From the NCBI GenBank assembly GCA_004764695.1, contig SMSO01000025.1, forward strand, positions 5,510,362 to 5,574,361: a stretch of 64,000 nt of DNA. The letters are read 5' to 3'. Origin of the DNA: Schizochytrium sp. TIO01 (lineage: Eukaryota; Sar; Bigyra; Thraustochytrida; Thraustochytriidae). The notes beneath the pieces are model-generated. The model did not search any database. It was given only the letters and a program-made list of their open reading frames with translations, and was not told the origin of the DNA. Positions 1 to 11,062 of this stretch are shown piece by piece (positions within the stretch are counted from its first letter, which is position 1; every line of letters begins with the position of its first letter). The position numbers were made by a program, and so were the translations under genes.

Positions 1-1437
1 TTTATGATTAGCTTGTGCCTTCATCTTATATGTACTCATGTCACACGGCTCTATCTCAATCTCAGCATGTGGAACGCGCTTTACACCACCTGGTGAGTTC
101 CAATCTACTCCAGCAGGAAGTACTTCGTAACTCCAAACTTGGTCAGCCAAACAACGGTCGTTCGTGATGAGTTGTGCAACTCTATGCTTTCCCGCACCGT
201 GACGCATCATCATCGCAGCAACAAAATCGCCATTCTGGTATCTTTGAGCGGTGTAGGTGCTTCGACGGCCATTCCTGTTAATGATAGTTTGACTTCCCCT
301 CACAGGCGTAGCAGGAACTGGTCCTTCAACATCTATAAACGGGAATGACGAGGTCTTGCGACAAGTTCCAAGAAATTTGACTCCCTTTGACTGAAGAATT
401 TGAGTTATGTTTGTTGCACGATCCATATCCTGAGGTTTCGATAATGCCAGATAACCACGATCAATGAATACACGAAGCTCTGAAGACACAGACGCATCAG
501 GGCTTTCTCCTGACTCCCCCTCATTCAGAAAATCTATTGCCTTGCTTACAATTTTATGAACAGGTGAGTGGGAAGTCTCTAACCGTGGTACTAGGAGCAG
601 ACCTGTACCCACAGAGCACACAAGATGTATCACGGGTTTCTGTTTTTTTGTTTTCGTTGGAATGGTACGAATTCCAAAATTCTCCCACTGAGGAGAACCA
701 TAGGGAAGCTTGTCGTCATCAAGATCGATCCAAGTGGTTTTAGGGACAAAGAACATCTTCACCCAATGGCGCTGAGCAGCACCTCCCATTTCATGGATGA
801 TCGGACTTGAGGAGCATACTCTAGCCTCGCGTGACCCTTTTGTTGCCCGATTGGACTTGTCCAGGCTCATTGCCTTTCGAACTTTTGAATAGGATACCGT
901 ATGGGCTAGATTCCAATGACCTGGTGGGTCCTCAAGACACTCCGAGAACGACTTTCCTGCAACTCGCAGAGAAATTTCAACGAGAAGGTAGGCACGGAAA
1001 TCTTGATCCGTGATAGAAAATGGCGGAGATGCGTTTGAGCTAAGACTATTCAACCATTCCTTAACTGCAATCACCCAGCCTGGCGGCAAACAAATCTTGA
1101 AACTATCAAGCCTGGTAAATTTGTAGTTATTGTCAACACGAAGAACCTTTCGAATCCTTTTAGTAATCTCCGAACTTTCTTGTTGAACCTTGGGGAGCAT
1201 TAATTCGCTTGAGCAATTGTACTTGAGTTGGACTGCGTTCATGCCAAGTTGAGACCCAGATAGGTTGCTGTGGTACTTTGCGCCTTCAGTGGAGTAAGAT
1301 TGAAAGGTCCAGTTTTCATGGCCAGGAGTACTTGCCGATGAACACTCATAGAGATCGTTCTCGTCTTCATCAGAAGAAGACTCATCAGAGGAAATGTAGA
1401 TTGAGTCCTTGTCATTCTCGACGTCATCTAGAGACAT
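1..1437 (-). CDS. DDE transposase-like protein (piggyBac-type), partial, runs off left edge
   Basis: An uninterrupted frame of 479 codons reads leftward from the ATG at 1437 to the window edge with no stop, so the C-terminus is missing. Two in-frame stops (TGA, TAA) lie just upstream of the ATG and fix the start. The N-terminus (residues 1-40) is Asp/Glu/Ser-rich. The core recalls piggyBac-type DDE transposases: a strand ending in an acidic cluster (TTWIDLDDDK, Asp238), a Lys-rich segment followed by KPVIHLVCSVGTG (268-279), a second Asp strand (ELRVFIDRGY, Asp326), then a helix and the family-like KGVKFLGTCRK turn (351-361). A further basic/hydrophobic block follows at 400-427. If this is right, the protein cuts and pastes a DNA transposon. 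The family call is by eye; a domesticated derivative or another DDE/IS4-like family is possible. Nothing in the visible part is broken. Confidence 0.6.
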   Translation of the reverse strand, partial: MSLDDVENDKDSIYISSDESSSDEDENDLYECSSASTPGHENWTFQSYSTEGAKYHSNLSGSQLGMNAVQLKYNCSSELMLPKVQQESSEITKRIRKVLRVDNNYKFTRLDSFKICLPPGWVIAVKEWLNSLSSNASPPFSITDQDFRAYLLVEISLRVAGKSFSECLEDPPGHWNLAHTVSYSKVRKAMSLDKSNRATKGSREARVCSSSPIIHEMGGAAQRHWVKMFFVPKTTWIDLDDDKLPYGSPQWENFGIRTIPTKTKKQKPVIHLVCSVGTGLLLVPRLETSHSPVHKIVSKAIDFLNEGESGESPDASVSSELRVFIDRGYLALSKPQDMDRATNITQILQSKGVKFLGTCRKTSSFPFIDVEGPVPATPVRGSQTIINRNGRRSTYTAQRYQNGDFVAAMMMRHGAGKHRVAQLITNDRCLADQVWSYEVLPAGVDWNSPGGVKRVPHAEIEIEPCDMSTYKMKAQANHK

Positions 1438-1852
1438 GACACACAGCTGACGTTAAACTCAAGCGCCAATGGACCTCTTCGCTGAGGGAAGTGCTGATAG
1501 ATCCCAAGTAGACTAGCAAGTGGACGATGAAGTAAGGTATGATGTACTTTTGTTGGTACTGCTGGCACTACATGCTGGCGCAAGATATTATTGATGTTTA
1601 TCAGTATTAATTGTCTGGTAGAACAGGTACCGTGGGAGAACCTAACGACCATGTGTCAAATACCTGTTAACCTAACCACCACCTAACCGCCACTGAGAAT
1701 GTCATTGTTTGGTCCTAAACTCAACTATCAATCGGAGAATCATGAGAACATGATAACATATGGACAGGTGAGGTCGGGGAGGGTAAACTAAACGAGTTTC
1801 ATCCCGAACAGAGCTAGACTGTTGAATTGATCAATGACTCAAGTAGGTACAT

Positions 1853-1941
1853 ATTTTTCGGGACGTAATAAGTCCTTAAATACTCTACCGGGAAAATTAA
1901 AGTTTATCCGATTTTTCGGGACGTAATACGTCCCGAAAAAT
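1853..1941. repeat. Palindrome plus degenerate direct copy behind the transposase-like gene
   Basis: A perfect inverted repeat with 15-bp arms and a 1-bp centre occupies 1911-1941; its left arm reads atttttcgggacgta. A second copy of the same arm begins at 1853, about 58 bp away, with its partner arm decayed (ataagtcc). A TTAA lies between the copies at about 1876-1879, the target type of piggyBac elements. The sequence sits about 0.4-0.5 kb upstream of the transposase start, so it may be a terminal or subterminal transposase-binding site. That role is inferred; the palindrome itself is directly visible. Confidence 0.75.
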
Positions 1942-2027
1942 AGCCAGGGTTAGTTTCGTTCTTTCTTTCCTTTGATTAATTAATTAGTTATTTCTTATAA
2001 AGTTCACTCAGATCATGATGACGAAGA

Positions 2028-2167
2028 GTGACGGGCGGTGGAATAACAGAGCAAGAGGCACATCAAGATGGGGATCTAAACGGAGTAATAGCGAGCTAAT
2101 AATTGAAGCAACACATGGAGGGAAAGGTTAACAAAGGGAACTGCTTTCATCCAGTCACCTTTAAGTT
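2028..2167 (-). other. Possible degraded small-subunit rRNA-like fragment
   Basis: Read on the minus strand, three short blocks match universal SSU rRNA words in rRNA order: AACTTAAAGG (2158-2167), ATTAGCTCGC (2091-2100) and CACCGCCCGTCAC (2028-2040). The last is the well-known site near the 3' end of 16S/18S rRNA. The sequence between is far shorter than in a real SSU and mostly unmatched. At best this is a deletion-scarred rRNA-derived or organelle-derived remnant; chance is not excluded. Confidence 0.25.
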
Positions 2168-2860
2168 CGTCGCGCTGATGCTTTAAGACTTTGTTGATGC
2201 ATATAAATATAAATTATATATATATAAAATCTTCTTTAAAATAAAACAAAAGAAAAGAAAGGATGGAAACTTGTAAGAGACCACAGAAAACCAAACCAAA
2301 ATGACTGGAACCATATTATTCTTCTAGCTCGGCGCAGGGCATTAGCAAGTTTTGCTCGAAGGACCATCGCAGCAGCTTTAGGTAATATGCCTCATCAGGA
2401 TCCCAAGTTGTGCTTTGCTTTTTCAGATGTTCTTGCTTGCTGTTCTCTTTCTATAGTGGACTGGACTACTATGCATTCAATTACAACAAAGTCTTGTTTT
2501 TCTTGTTTTGAAGTTCAAGTTATAAAAATCAAAACATATATTCATAAGGCAGTAGAACAGCAAAACTTGATACATCAGCGCCAAACTCGACACAGAAAGG
2601 AGTGAAAGCCGTGAGCAAAGAGCATTCGGAATCTTCGGACGTAGGAAATGCTTATTGTTTACCTTCGTGATTCTCCAATCATCTTTCTAACTTCTATTGA
2701 AGCACGAGAGCCAAAAACCTGCCTGTTTATTCGGTATCGATTCATCCATAACAACGCTACAGTGCTCTAGAGCTTTTGCGGATGGTCCTCCTAACCCTTG
2801 AAATAGGACTCTGCTAGGGACATTTGCGCCTGTGTTTGCCACTAAACATCATAGTTATCC

Positions 2861-2895
2861 CTTTTTCTCTTTTCTTTTCTTTTCTTTTCTTTTCT
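2861..2895. repeat. TTTTC pentanucleotide tract
   Basis: Pure pyrimidine run built of TTTTC units. It marks the left start of the first microsatellite-rich mosaic segment. Confidence 0.85.
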
Positions 2896-3720
2896 GAAAA
2901 AAAGAAACCAAAACATTTTCCTTTCTTCTGATTAAAAGGTGACGAAACATAATACCGCGGTTACGAAGTATAATGTGAAGGCCTTGAAAGCCTGATGTGA
3001 GGCTTAAAGGGAGCTCTGTCGTTGGCTTAACTGCAGCCCGAAACCCTCGCATCACCTCAGCGGCGTCATGGTCGGCGGGTATTTATGCAAGGACTCGGAA
3101 GCGAAGGATATTTATCTACCTTTTTTAGCCCGCGTTCTAAACAAAATCGCAGTGATATTTTTTGCGGGTCTTTTTTATTCTGTAATTTTCTAATTTTCAA
3201 TTTTCAATCTTCAATTTTCAATCATAATAATTAAAAAAAAATAAAAAAAAATATATATATATATATAAAATATAAAATAAAGGGGAGGAAATGCGAAATT
3301 TTGCAGATTAGCCATATCCCTTTCGCATACGCCGTACGGTACGCCTGGTCCTTCGCATGTTTCTCAAATCGCAGCCGCCGCACCGCACCTGCTGTTCCTC
3401 TGCATCCCTCTTTGCCCCCTCTTTCCCCCGCCCTGCTCCAAAGCCACAAGGTTTCCTCCACGGCGCAGATCTGCCTGGCTTCTCCTGGTCCGCTATCATC
3501 GCGCACGCTCTCTCGCCAATTTCTGAGGCGCTCATTCACGACCATACTAACGCTACAGTCTGCTACCGCACTCCTACTACGCCCTCCTTCAACTTCTTCT
3601 TCTTCTTCTGTTGAGCTGTTCCGCTTTGAGGAGTGTTCTTTATTTGTGTTTATTTATAATTTATATAGAGGATGCACTCACTGACAGCTCAAGGTAACCA
3701 AAACCTCCTATCTATCTATT

Positions 3721-3851
3721 CATCTATCCATCGATTGATGTGTTGACTGATGATTGATGTGTTGATTGATGATTGATGTATTGATTGATTGACGTATTGA
3801 TTGATTGATTGATTCATTCATTTATTTGATTTTGATTTGATTTGATTTATT
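3721..3851. repeat. Imperfect TTGA/GATT tetranucleotide tract
   Basis: Roughly 130 bp of degenerate ttgattga, tgatgtgttgat and tttgattt units that drift in sequence from left to right. Confidence 0.8.
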
Positions 3852-3959
3852 GATGGCGCCTTCCGCGTCATCCTCCCTATTATTCCCCTTGCGCGGCACA
3901 AGAGCGCGGTTCTGTGGTGGGCCTCTCACAGAACCCGACCACGCGCATTATAAAGTACA

Positions 3960-4230
3960 TCAAGGTTGGAAATGCGCGCGGTCTGGTGGCAAATGGGGCG
4001 ACCCGCGGCGGGCTCCACGAAATCGTTCACGATGGCGGCAAAAGCGGCGACGATGGTCCGCAGGAGCAAAGAAAGACGAGGCAGGGAGGGCGGGCGGAGG
4101 GAGAGAAGGCGGAGAGGCCGCCGCAGAGGGCACGGAGGCGCCGAGGAGGGAGAGGGCGAGCTCCAGCGCGCCGGCCTCGCCTGCTGCGCTGAGGAGAGCG
4201 CGGCGCAGCGGCACAGCACTCCCTGCGTAG
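3960..4230. other. GC-rich, CpG-rich island
   Basis: The most GC-rich patch of the left segment, with many CpG and GCGGCG-like words. It is flanked on both sides by AT-rich simple repeats. Overlapping frames on both strands are Arg/Ala/Gly-rich and look like by-products of composition. A TATAAA-like word lies at about 3950. No gene can be supported. Confidence 0.45.
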
Positions 4231-5069
4231 CACCTTGTTTGTTTATCGATTCATTTTGTTATTATTATTTTTAATTGAATTTATTTATTTTTTCCATTAT
4301 TTTAATGTCTTTATTTCTTTATAAAGTTTGTTTTCATTTCATTTCTTTCTTGATTGCTCTAAAGTACGATTGTTTGATTGTTTGATACTCTTAAGTCTCT
4401 CCTGCCCAGTGCGGTTCTCGTCCTAGGAAGTGGTATACATAGATACATACATAGATACATACATACATACCTACCCTTTTCTACGCCCATAAGTGGAGAA
4501 TTCCTGCCACAAGTGGGCCTATTAGAGGCGCAAGTAGACTATAGGAGCCTATACTTCACTTGCCCCCGCGCCAAAGATGCCGCAGATGTTCTAGGAGTTC
4601 CCCAAGTTCCACAAGTTCCCCGGCACCGAACTGAAAGAGAGAGAAAGAGGATTCAAAATGCGCCCCTCTTTTGTTATTTGTGGAGGAGTTCTTTGAGGTC
4701 CATGAAAGTGGTTTTTATTTTGTTTTCGACTGATGAAGTAAAAACGAAGAAGTAAGGAGTGCCATCACATATCATCATACACATACATATCATATGCGCG
4801 TCGCCTGTACGTAAGTGCGAGACTTTGAAAGATAGATCGAGGAGAGAATGAAAGATTTACTATGCCGCTTCTTCTTTTTTTGGAGTCGTGCTATGCAGAG
4901 GGTAGATACTATTATGGCTACGCTGAAGCTCATTTTTCAGACTCTCTCCAGAGAGAGGATTGAAAAGAAGATCTTTTACACACTCATGAAGGGCAAATCA
5001 TGAATAAACACGCTCTGATCTGCTTCGAATCGTCCTGAGGGACAGCAGGAGAATCTGTCAAACTTCATC

Positions 5070-5095
5070 TGCTTGCTTGCTTGCTTGCTTGCTTG
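5070..5095. repeat. (CTTG)n microsatellite
   Basis: Six uninterrupted CTTG units. Confidence 0.9.
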
Positions 5096-5389
5096 ATCAC
5101 CATGACCTCAAGCGTAAGCTTTGCAAGGTCTAAGTCGCCTGCAGAGTTGTCCTTGTCAGAGCCCCAAGGTCTTGCTTGTTCCATTCAGATTTATGGTCGC
5201 GATCGATCGTAGCACTCTTCTTCGCTTAATTTGCCATCGCAGCAGCTGTTCATAGATCTCAAGGGATTATCAGTATCATTTTTTAACTGTAAAAATAGTG
5301 TATACAGTAGCGAAACAAACAGCGAGAGCACGAGTGTTCCTTTCGGCCCCCTTCTTCTTCTGCTATAAAAAGAAGAACAGTCATCGATG

Positions 5390-5434
5390 CTTTCTTTCTT
5401 TCTTTATTTCTTTCTTTCTTTCTTTCTTTCTTTT
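5390..5434. repeat. (CTTT)n microsatellite
   Basis: About eleven CTTT units with one interruption (ttta). Confidence 0.9.
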
Positions 5435-5470
5435 CATAGTTCTTTCAAGAATGCAGGTTCCAAAAGGCGA

Positions 5471-5472
<2 letters not shown>

Positions 5473-5513
<41 letters not shown>
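5473..5513. repeat. (ATC)n trinucleotide microsatellite
   Basis: About thirteen ATC units; in one frame they encode a Ser run that inflates a spurious ORF. Confidence 0.9.
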
Positions 5514-5787
5514 GCAATTATTCATTCATCAGCGATGGTTCGTGATTCATCGTCTCCAAAATAAATCAGAAACAGCCATCGCATAATCAGACACACCTTC
5601 GAGAGCGCTAGCGCAGACCAGGGCCGATTGGAGCGTGCATACCGCTCTTCGAAAGCCTCAAAGGCCTTCACGCGAACAGGATAGCAATTTCCTTCTCCAG
5701 GAGGCGCCACTTTTCGAAAATGGGAATTTATCGTTTTCCAGGTCTGGTATCTCCGCACCAGACAGACCCGCAAACCTGCGATGCTTG

Positions 5788-5811
5788 AAAAAAGAAAAAA
5801 GAAAAGAAAAG

Positions 5812-5847
<36 letters not shown>
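5788..5847. repeat. (AAAAG)n pentanucleotide tract
   Basis: Sixty bases of A/G only, mostly aaaag units around a central A-run. Confidence 0.9.
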
Positions 5848-6187
5848 TTGTCAATCGGAATCCAATGCTCCCAAGGGTTCTTTCATTCTCGCAAACCTCG
5901 AAGCTTTGATCTTCTATTTCCTCAGACCTTCTCCTCGCAAATATAAAACGTTGGTCGAATGGGGCGGCTGCTCTCCGGTCGACCGCCTGCTCAGCTTGGC
6001 ACCACAAGCGTGCGACATACATTATCTTCGAAATGGTGCATCTTTGGCGATGACCATCTTCTTCATTTGTTTATCTGCCGTGGCATAGTTTTTTTATTTT
6101 TTTTTTATTTATTTTTTAAAATAAAGTAAAGTTATAAGAAAGGATAGCGAAAGAAGTATTGGAAAGAAGGAACGAAAGAACGAAACC

Positions 6188-6352
6188 AACTAACTAATTA
6201 ACTAGTTTACTAGTTAACTAATTGACTAACTAACTAATCAAATAAATAAATAAATAAATAATTAATTAATTAAATAAATAAATAATTAACTAATTAACTA
6301 ACTAATTAACTAACTAATTAACTAACTAATTAACTAACTAATTAACTAACTG
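6188..6352. repeat. TTAACTAACTAA-type compound minisatellite
   Basis: About 165 bp built from aactaact, aattaatt and aaat words. The right half settles into a regular 12-bp unit (aattaactaact) repeated about five times. The left part includes an actagtttactagtt near-palindrome and an (AAAT)n stretch. Confidence 0.9.
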
Positions 6353-6619
6353 GAGAACCGCGGATGGCAACAAAAGCGGCGCAAGGTGCACAAATCCGCA
6401 CCGTGGCATCGTCATCATTGCAGATGGCATCATCACCACCGGCAGCAGCGATCAACAAGCATCTCCGCGACCACACGCCGCTTGCGGTGCTCGGCTCTCC
6501 CCGCCTGCACCGCGTTGTTTGCCCATTCTTGCACTGGCAAGCTTTCGCCAAGGCGGCGAGGAAGATGCGCATCACCTAGGTTTCCCAAAACCAAACCAAG
6601 GCACCTCTTTTGTCAATAC

Positions 6620-6649
6620 TTCTTCTTCTTCTTCTTCTTCTTCTTTCCA
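6620..6649. repeat. (TTC)n microsatellite
   Basis: About nine TTC units. Confidence 0.85.
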
Positions 6650-7025
6650 GCTACTACTTCTCCTCTGCCCAAGGCCCTTCTGCCTGCAACGTCCACAGCG
6701 ATCGATCGACCTCTGGCCACCCGGTGAGCTAGCTGCTCTCAGTCTCCGTCAACCTGCAGGTATCGGCGATGGCCCTCCACCATCTGGAGATGCTCGCTGA
6801 GATGCTCGAAGAGATAGATAGATCATGGAGCCCGGCTGGAACCGCGGGAACGTCCAGAACAAAACGAACGTTGGGAACAGCTGGAACGGCACGGCATCGT
6901 TGAGAATTGGGCAGTCTTGTGGTTGCGCGATCTGCGGCTTCTTCCTTGACGGCCTCATCACCGGCATCTCCTCCGCACGCTTCCACAAAAGCAACTTCAA
7001 TTCGACGTCAACAACTCAAGTTGGG

Positions 7026-7083
7026 CATACATACATACATAGATACAACATACAACATGCATGCATGCATGCATATGCATACA
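7026..7083. repeat. (CATA)n then (GCAT)n tract
   Basis: A catacatacata run passes into gcatgcatgcatgcat. The GCAT units are self-complementary, so this half can fold back on itself. Confidence 0.85.
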
Positions 7084-7381
7084 TAGCGAGCTGCTTGCGC
7101 TTGGAACACGGAGGCGAGAGACCATCGATGGTAGCGATCGATCATTTGACCATGGAATCTGTCCTCGAATCGATGCCAAACCTCCACTGAGCGCATGAAT
7201 AAATGGAGACTACTTAGGTCGGTACCCAACCGTGCGCTCTGAAGATCATTAGTTTGTTTTGGGATTGGGTTTGTTTGTAGTGCCTCGCATGGGTTTAGGA
7301 CTCGGACTGCTGCAGCGCTAGAGGACGCAGGTATGTGTGTATGTGCGTATTGGATGCTCGCTCATTCTTGCAGGCATGTGT

Positions 7382-7446
7382 AATTGATTGATGTATTTTG
7401 ATGTATTGATTGATTGACTGATGCATTGATTGATGCATTGATTGTC
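7382..7446. repeat. Imperfect TGAT/TTGA tract
   Basis: Degenerate tgattgatgtattgattga units, similar in style to the tract at 3721-3851. Confidence 0.8.
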
Positions 7447-10400
7447 TTGAGACCTCAGATGACATCATATTGCATGACACGCGAAGCTGTATTTTAGTTC
7501 AAGAGTGAAAGGCCGACTAATGCAGAACTTGAAGACGTGTTGGGAAGTCGTCGTCTGCCACTGCAGTAGAAGGCACATCTTGCAACTGCACATGTAAGTA
7601 GTAGGTACCTAGCTAGACACCTAGACTTGTTGTCTTTTTGCTTTATAATTTTATTTTCTAAAGCGATGTAGCATAGTATAGGCCATAATGGGACCTACTA
7701 CTTTCTGATGGCTAGAGAGAGACTCTTTCAAAGCTGTTAACCTTTTTTTTTCTTTTTTTTTTTTTTTTAAATTAAATTTCAATCCAATATGTAGTAGCCT
7801 GGGTAAAGATTTTACCTTTTTCTTCGAAGTTCTTTTGGTTTTAACTGTGATATTGGACAACTGCACATGGTGGCAGCATCAGAACGGAAAGCTCAGGAGA
7901 AGCAGAAGAGGTGACCTTTGCTTTGTACCTTCCTACCTGTTTCATTGCTTTGCTTACTCTGTGGCCGACGCTGACGCCGATGCTGGTTCAGGATCTGTTC
8001 TGTCTTTTCTAAACCCGTGTTTTCTTCAACCTGTTTTTTTAATTTTTTTGAAGAGTTTTCGTTCTCCTTTTCTTCATCGTGAGCATTCGTCTTCATCTCA
8101 TTTCCAGTCCCATTTTCATTAACATTTTTTTAATTTAAATAATATATATATATATTGAAAAGTGATGTTAAAAAATTGTTCTAACTTTAACCAAATTGAT
8201 AACGAAATAAAATCAATTGTAAATACCTATCTATCTATGGGGTACCATGTTTCATTTGTCCTTTTAGTAGATTTATAGATTCAGACTAGGCCTATAAATA
8301 ATAGTAAATACATAACAAAGCCCTAGGCACTGCTACCTACCATATCTGAGCACTTGAAGTCGTGGCTTTTCTTTTGTGCCCTTGCTCAGTGAGTCACTTC
8401 CCGACCATTGCCCTCGCCGCATCATCTTCGGCGAGACAGCTCCGAGCGAAACAAGGCACCAGTCCATAGTCACAGCAGAGCAGAGTTTGATAACTTTAAT
8501 CAATAATAGCTAACTAACTAGCTTGCTATAGAGATATGCGGCACCTGCTCTGGATACTACCTATGCAATGATTTTGGTACGGGCCCTTACGTCTGCACCT
8601 GCTCCAGCTTATCAATAGACTAAGGCCTCTATGCGATTGACAAAAAAGCAAATTTGGTGTACCTAGGTACCTACTACCAGGCTCTGTTTTTTAGATTTTT
8701 AGAAGAGGTGGCAAGCGATGCGATAGCAGGAGGCAGCAGGCTTTGCAAAAGTTCCTTTGCAAAAGTTCCTTTGCAAAATCTCCAGGGAAAGAAATGGAGG
8801 AGTTATTGGCTGGTGTTGAGAATGGAGGGAAAACATGTAAAATGTCCATGCTAAAAAGGACAACTTATTAATGGAGATTTTCAAGCACTGGGCACTGCTA
8901 AAGGTTATTAAAGCATGTATGCGCTTCGTTTGAGAGAGGCATACGTCGTTTCTGAAGTGATGGAAGGAGTTTTGTTGTTATGGCCTCACGACGACATTTT
9001 GAGTCCTGCTCATACCCACCATGATCATAGTCATTCGGACGATTTCGGATGGACTTTTAAACCATAGGAGCATATGGAGCTAGACTTTATGAGGTAGGGT
9101 CCTTTTCCAGAAGCTACCGTTCGGCAAAGTAAAGATCGGTGCTGAGACAGCCAAAGCGATACGAAAGAAATATATACTTGCGATGTTAAATGGATTAAAC
9201 ATGCCGAGTACATTCCCGATTATGGAAAGACATATCCCTTGTCATTTATTTCTCTTTCAGCGCGACAATATCCATGTTTGTTTGTAAGGAATGAGCAAAT
9301 TGAACATCACTTTCGATGTATGACTTGTATGCGCTTAAAACTTAGAATGAATATTTAATCTTAGTCACTTTGAAAAACAGTATTCACCGATCTACTGAAG
9401 AACCTATTGAACACCACACCACTAATAGCTAGTCTAATGCAATAGATGTGAAGCCACTTATTATTCTTTACGTGTAAACATTCAGAAGGGAGGCATCGCA
9501 ATCTGCAGGCGGTCGTCAGTCCCTGATATGTGTAGTAAACCCCTAAAAATATCTTCTACTTAAGGTAGTAATGATATTTTCATATGCATTGTATATTGAA
9601 GTCATCGTTCCTGCGGAGGGTATAAAGTATCTCTGATATTTAAACGTTTTTTTGAACATTGAAAGCTACTAAAGAAGGAATTAAGCCCACCGTATCTTAA
9701 GACGCTTACGACTATGGCACGAGAGCAATAGATGATGTGATAAGCATCACCTGAATAGGTTATCACTTACGTAAAATAAATCTACAAAGAGTGAGAGCAC
9801 CGCGTAAGCCTCCATTTATTTGTTACATTACCTGGTGCATCACCTAATGATGATCAAGTCAACTCTTTGATAGTTTTACGGTGTTTTCGTAAGGCTTTCA
9901 TTATTTTTATATCGCCATGCTCGTCATAGATTATGCACTGCTACATTTACAGGTTGGGCTTAAGGGTATTGTGGAATCTAATATTACTTGGATGGAGCAG
10001 TCTCGTTCCTCTGGCAACATCATTAAGCTTTTTAGAGGAAGCGTCCGTTGACCTTTATTTATTGGTATTTGCAAGACTTGCTCCATTATAATTTTTTTAA
10101 TCATAGCTGGTTTCGCAGTGTACTTCTTTCCCTAGCATAGGAATAACAAGTGCAGTAATTAAAAAAATGAGATTTCTAATGGGATCTCTATGTGTCTTAC
10201 ACCGATACTGTTTTTATTATGTTCTCTCCATGGCGCTCCTCCTTCAAATTTCGTGATCGAACGAGTACCACTTTCTGTGCTCTGGCCGCAAGAAAGGTGA
10301 GTTGCTTACTCGTCTAAGTAGCATAAGTTTGCAATGTGGCATGCTACTTGTTGCTCCATACGACGATTAAGTAAAAAGAGGTGTAATCAAGGAGCATCTT

Positions 10401-10636
10401 CCCAGCACAGCAACATTGTTTTCAATGATAAATACGCCGAATTCAAGAATAAAGAGGTGCGACGGTTTCACAAACTCTGCAAATCATTCTCCAAAATGCC
10501 TAAATTTACTGCTAAGATCGCCTACCGAAGGAAAGATAATGTAGATAACACCACTGATAACGTTTTTGATACTCTATTGTAAGTCCTAAAGCATTCGGAG
10601 CCTTAGAGAATAAGCACGAAATAACCATGTGTGTGT

Positions 10637-11062
10637 GGTGGTGCTGAGATCTCCAATCGAAGGGGCTAGTGGACAAGACATTGCTCGAGTTATTAGTGTT
10701 CCTTTGTAAAATCCCCGTAGATATGAGCTTTACAATAGAGCAATAATAGGCAGCCAGACTCAAGTGGCTGCCAGAGCCAAGAACTAGAAGTGTGAATACC
10801 CATTACCTACATCCAAGCATGGTGTAACTTAAATCGATGGTTGAAGAAGTTGGATTAACCTACCCCATCGATTATCTCTAGCCACTTTCAAGAATGTCTT
10901 AATCACCCTCAATTACTACATGAATCCATCTGTCCTGGAATTCATTCTCCAGGACAGCAGTTCGCTAACTCGTAAATCAACCTTCTTAAAAGCCTTCATC
11001 AAGCATCTTGCCTTCATCTTTACAGTCAACCTCAAGCTAATTAGCATCACCTTTCAGTAGGC
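10637..11062 (+). repeat. Dispersed repeat of about 430 bp, copy A
   Basis: Copy A shares ordered blocks with copy C (17889-18324, same orientation) and copy B (11683-12098, inverted). Shared words include gctgagatctccaatcgaa at the left end, ttggattaacct-like text in the middle, ccaggacagcag, a cttcat-rich part, and ctttcagtag-like text at the right end. A hairpin, TGTCCTGGA ... TCCAGGACA, lies at about 10934-10960 and is partly kept in copy C. No coding frame is present, so this looks like a non-autonomous element. Confidence 0.75.

Larger units (their letters stand above)
1438..2860. other. Gene-free flank of the transposase-like gene
   Basis: No convincing gene. The stretch is moderately AT-rich and holds the palindromic repeat at 1853-1941 and the faint rRNA-like block at 2028-2167, listed separately. 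The short frames here (longest 74 codons) look like chance. If the transposase belongs to an intact element, one terminus should lie in this interval. Confidence 0.6.
2896..8150. other. Gene-free microsatellite-rich mosaic segment 1
   Basis: About 5 kb with no convincing coding region. It alternates AT-only stretches (for example 3229-3283), GC-rich scraps (a strongly CpG-rich island at about 3960-4230) and many short tandem repeats listed separately. Open frames reach only 166 codons, overlap on both strands and read through Lys, Phe or Ser homopolymers encoded by the repeats, so they are not called as genes. Confidence 0.65.

Noticed and set aside
1660-1690. ttaacctaacc-like text as telomeric repeat
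   Set aside because: Only two or three irregular words and no regular telomere unit.
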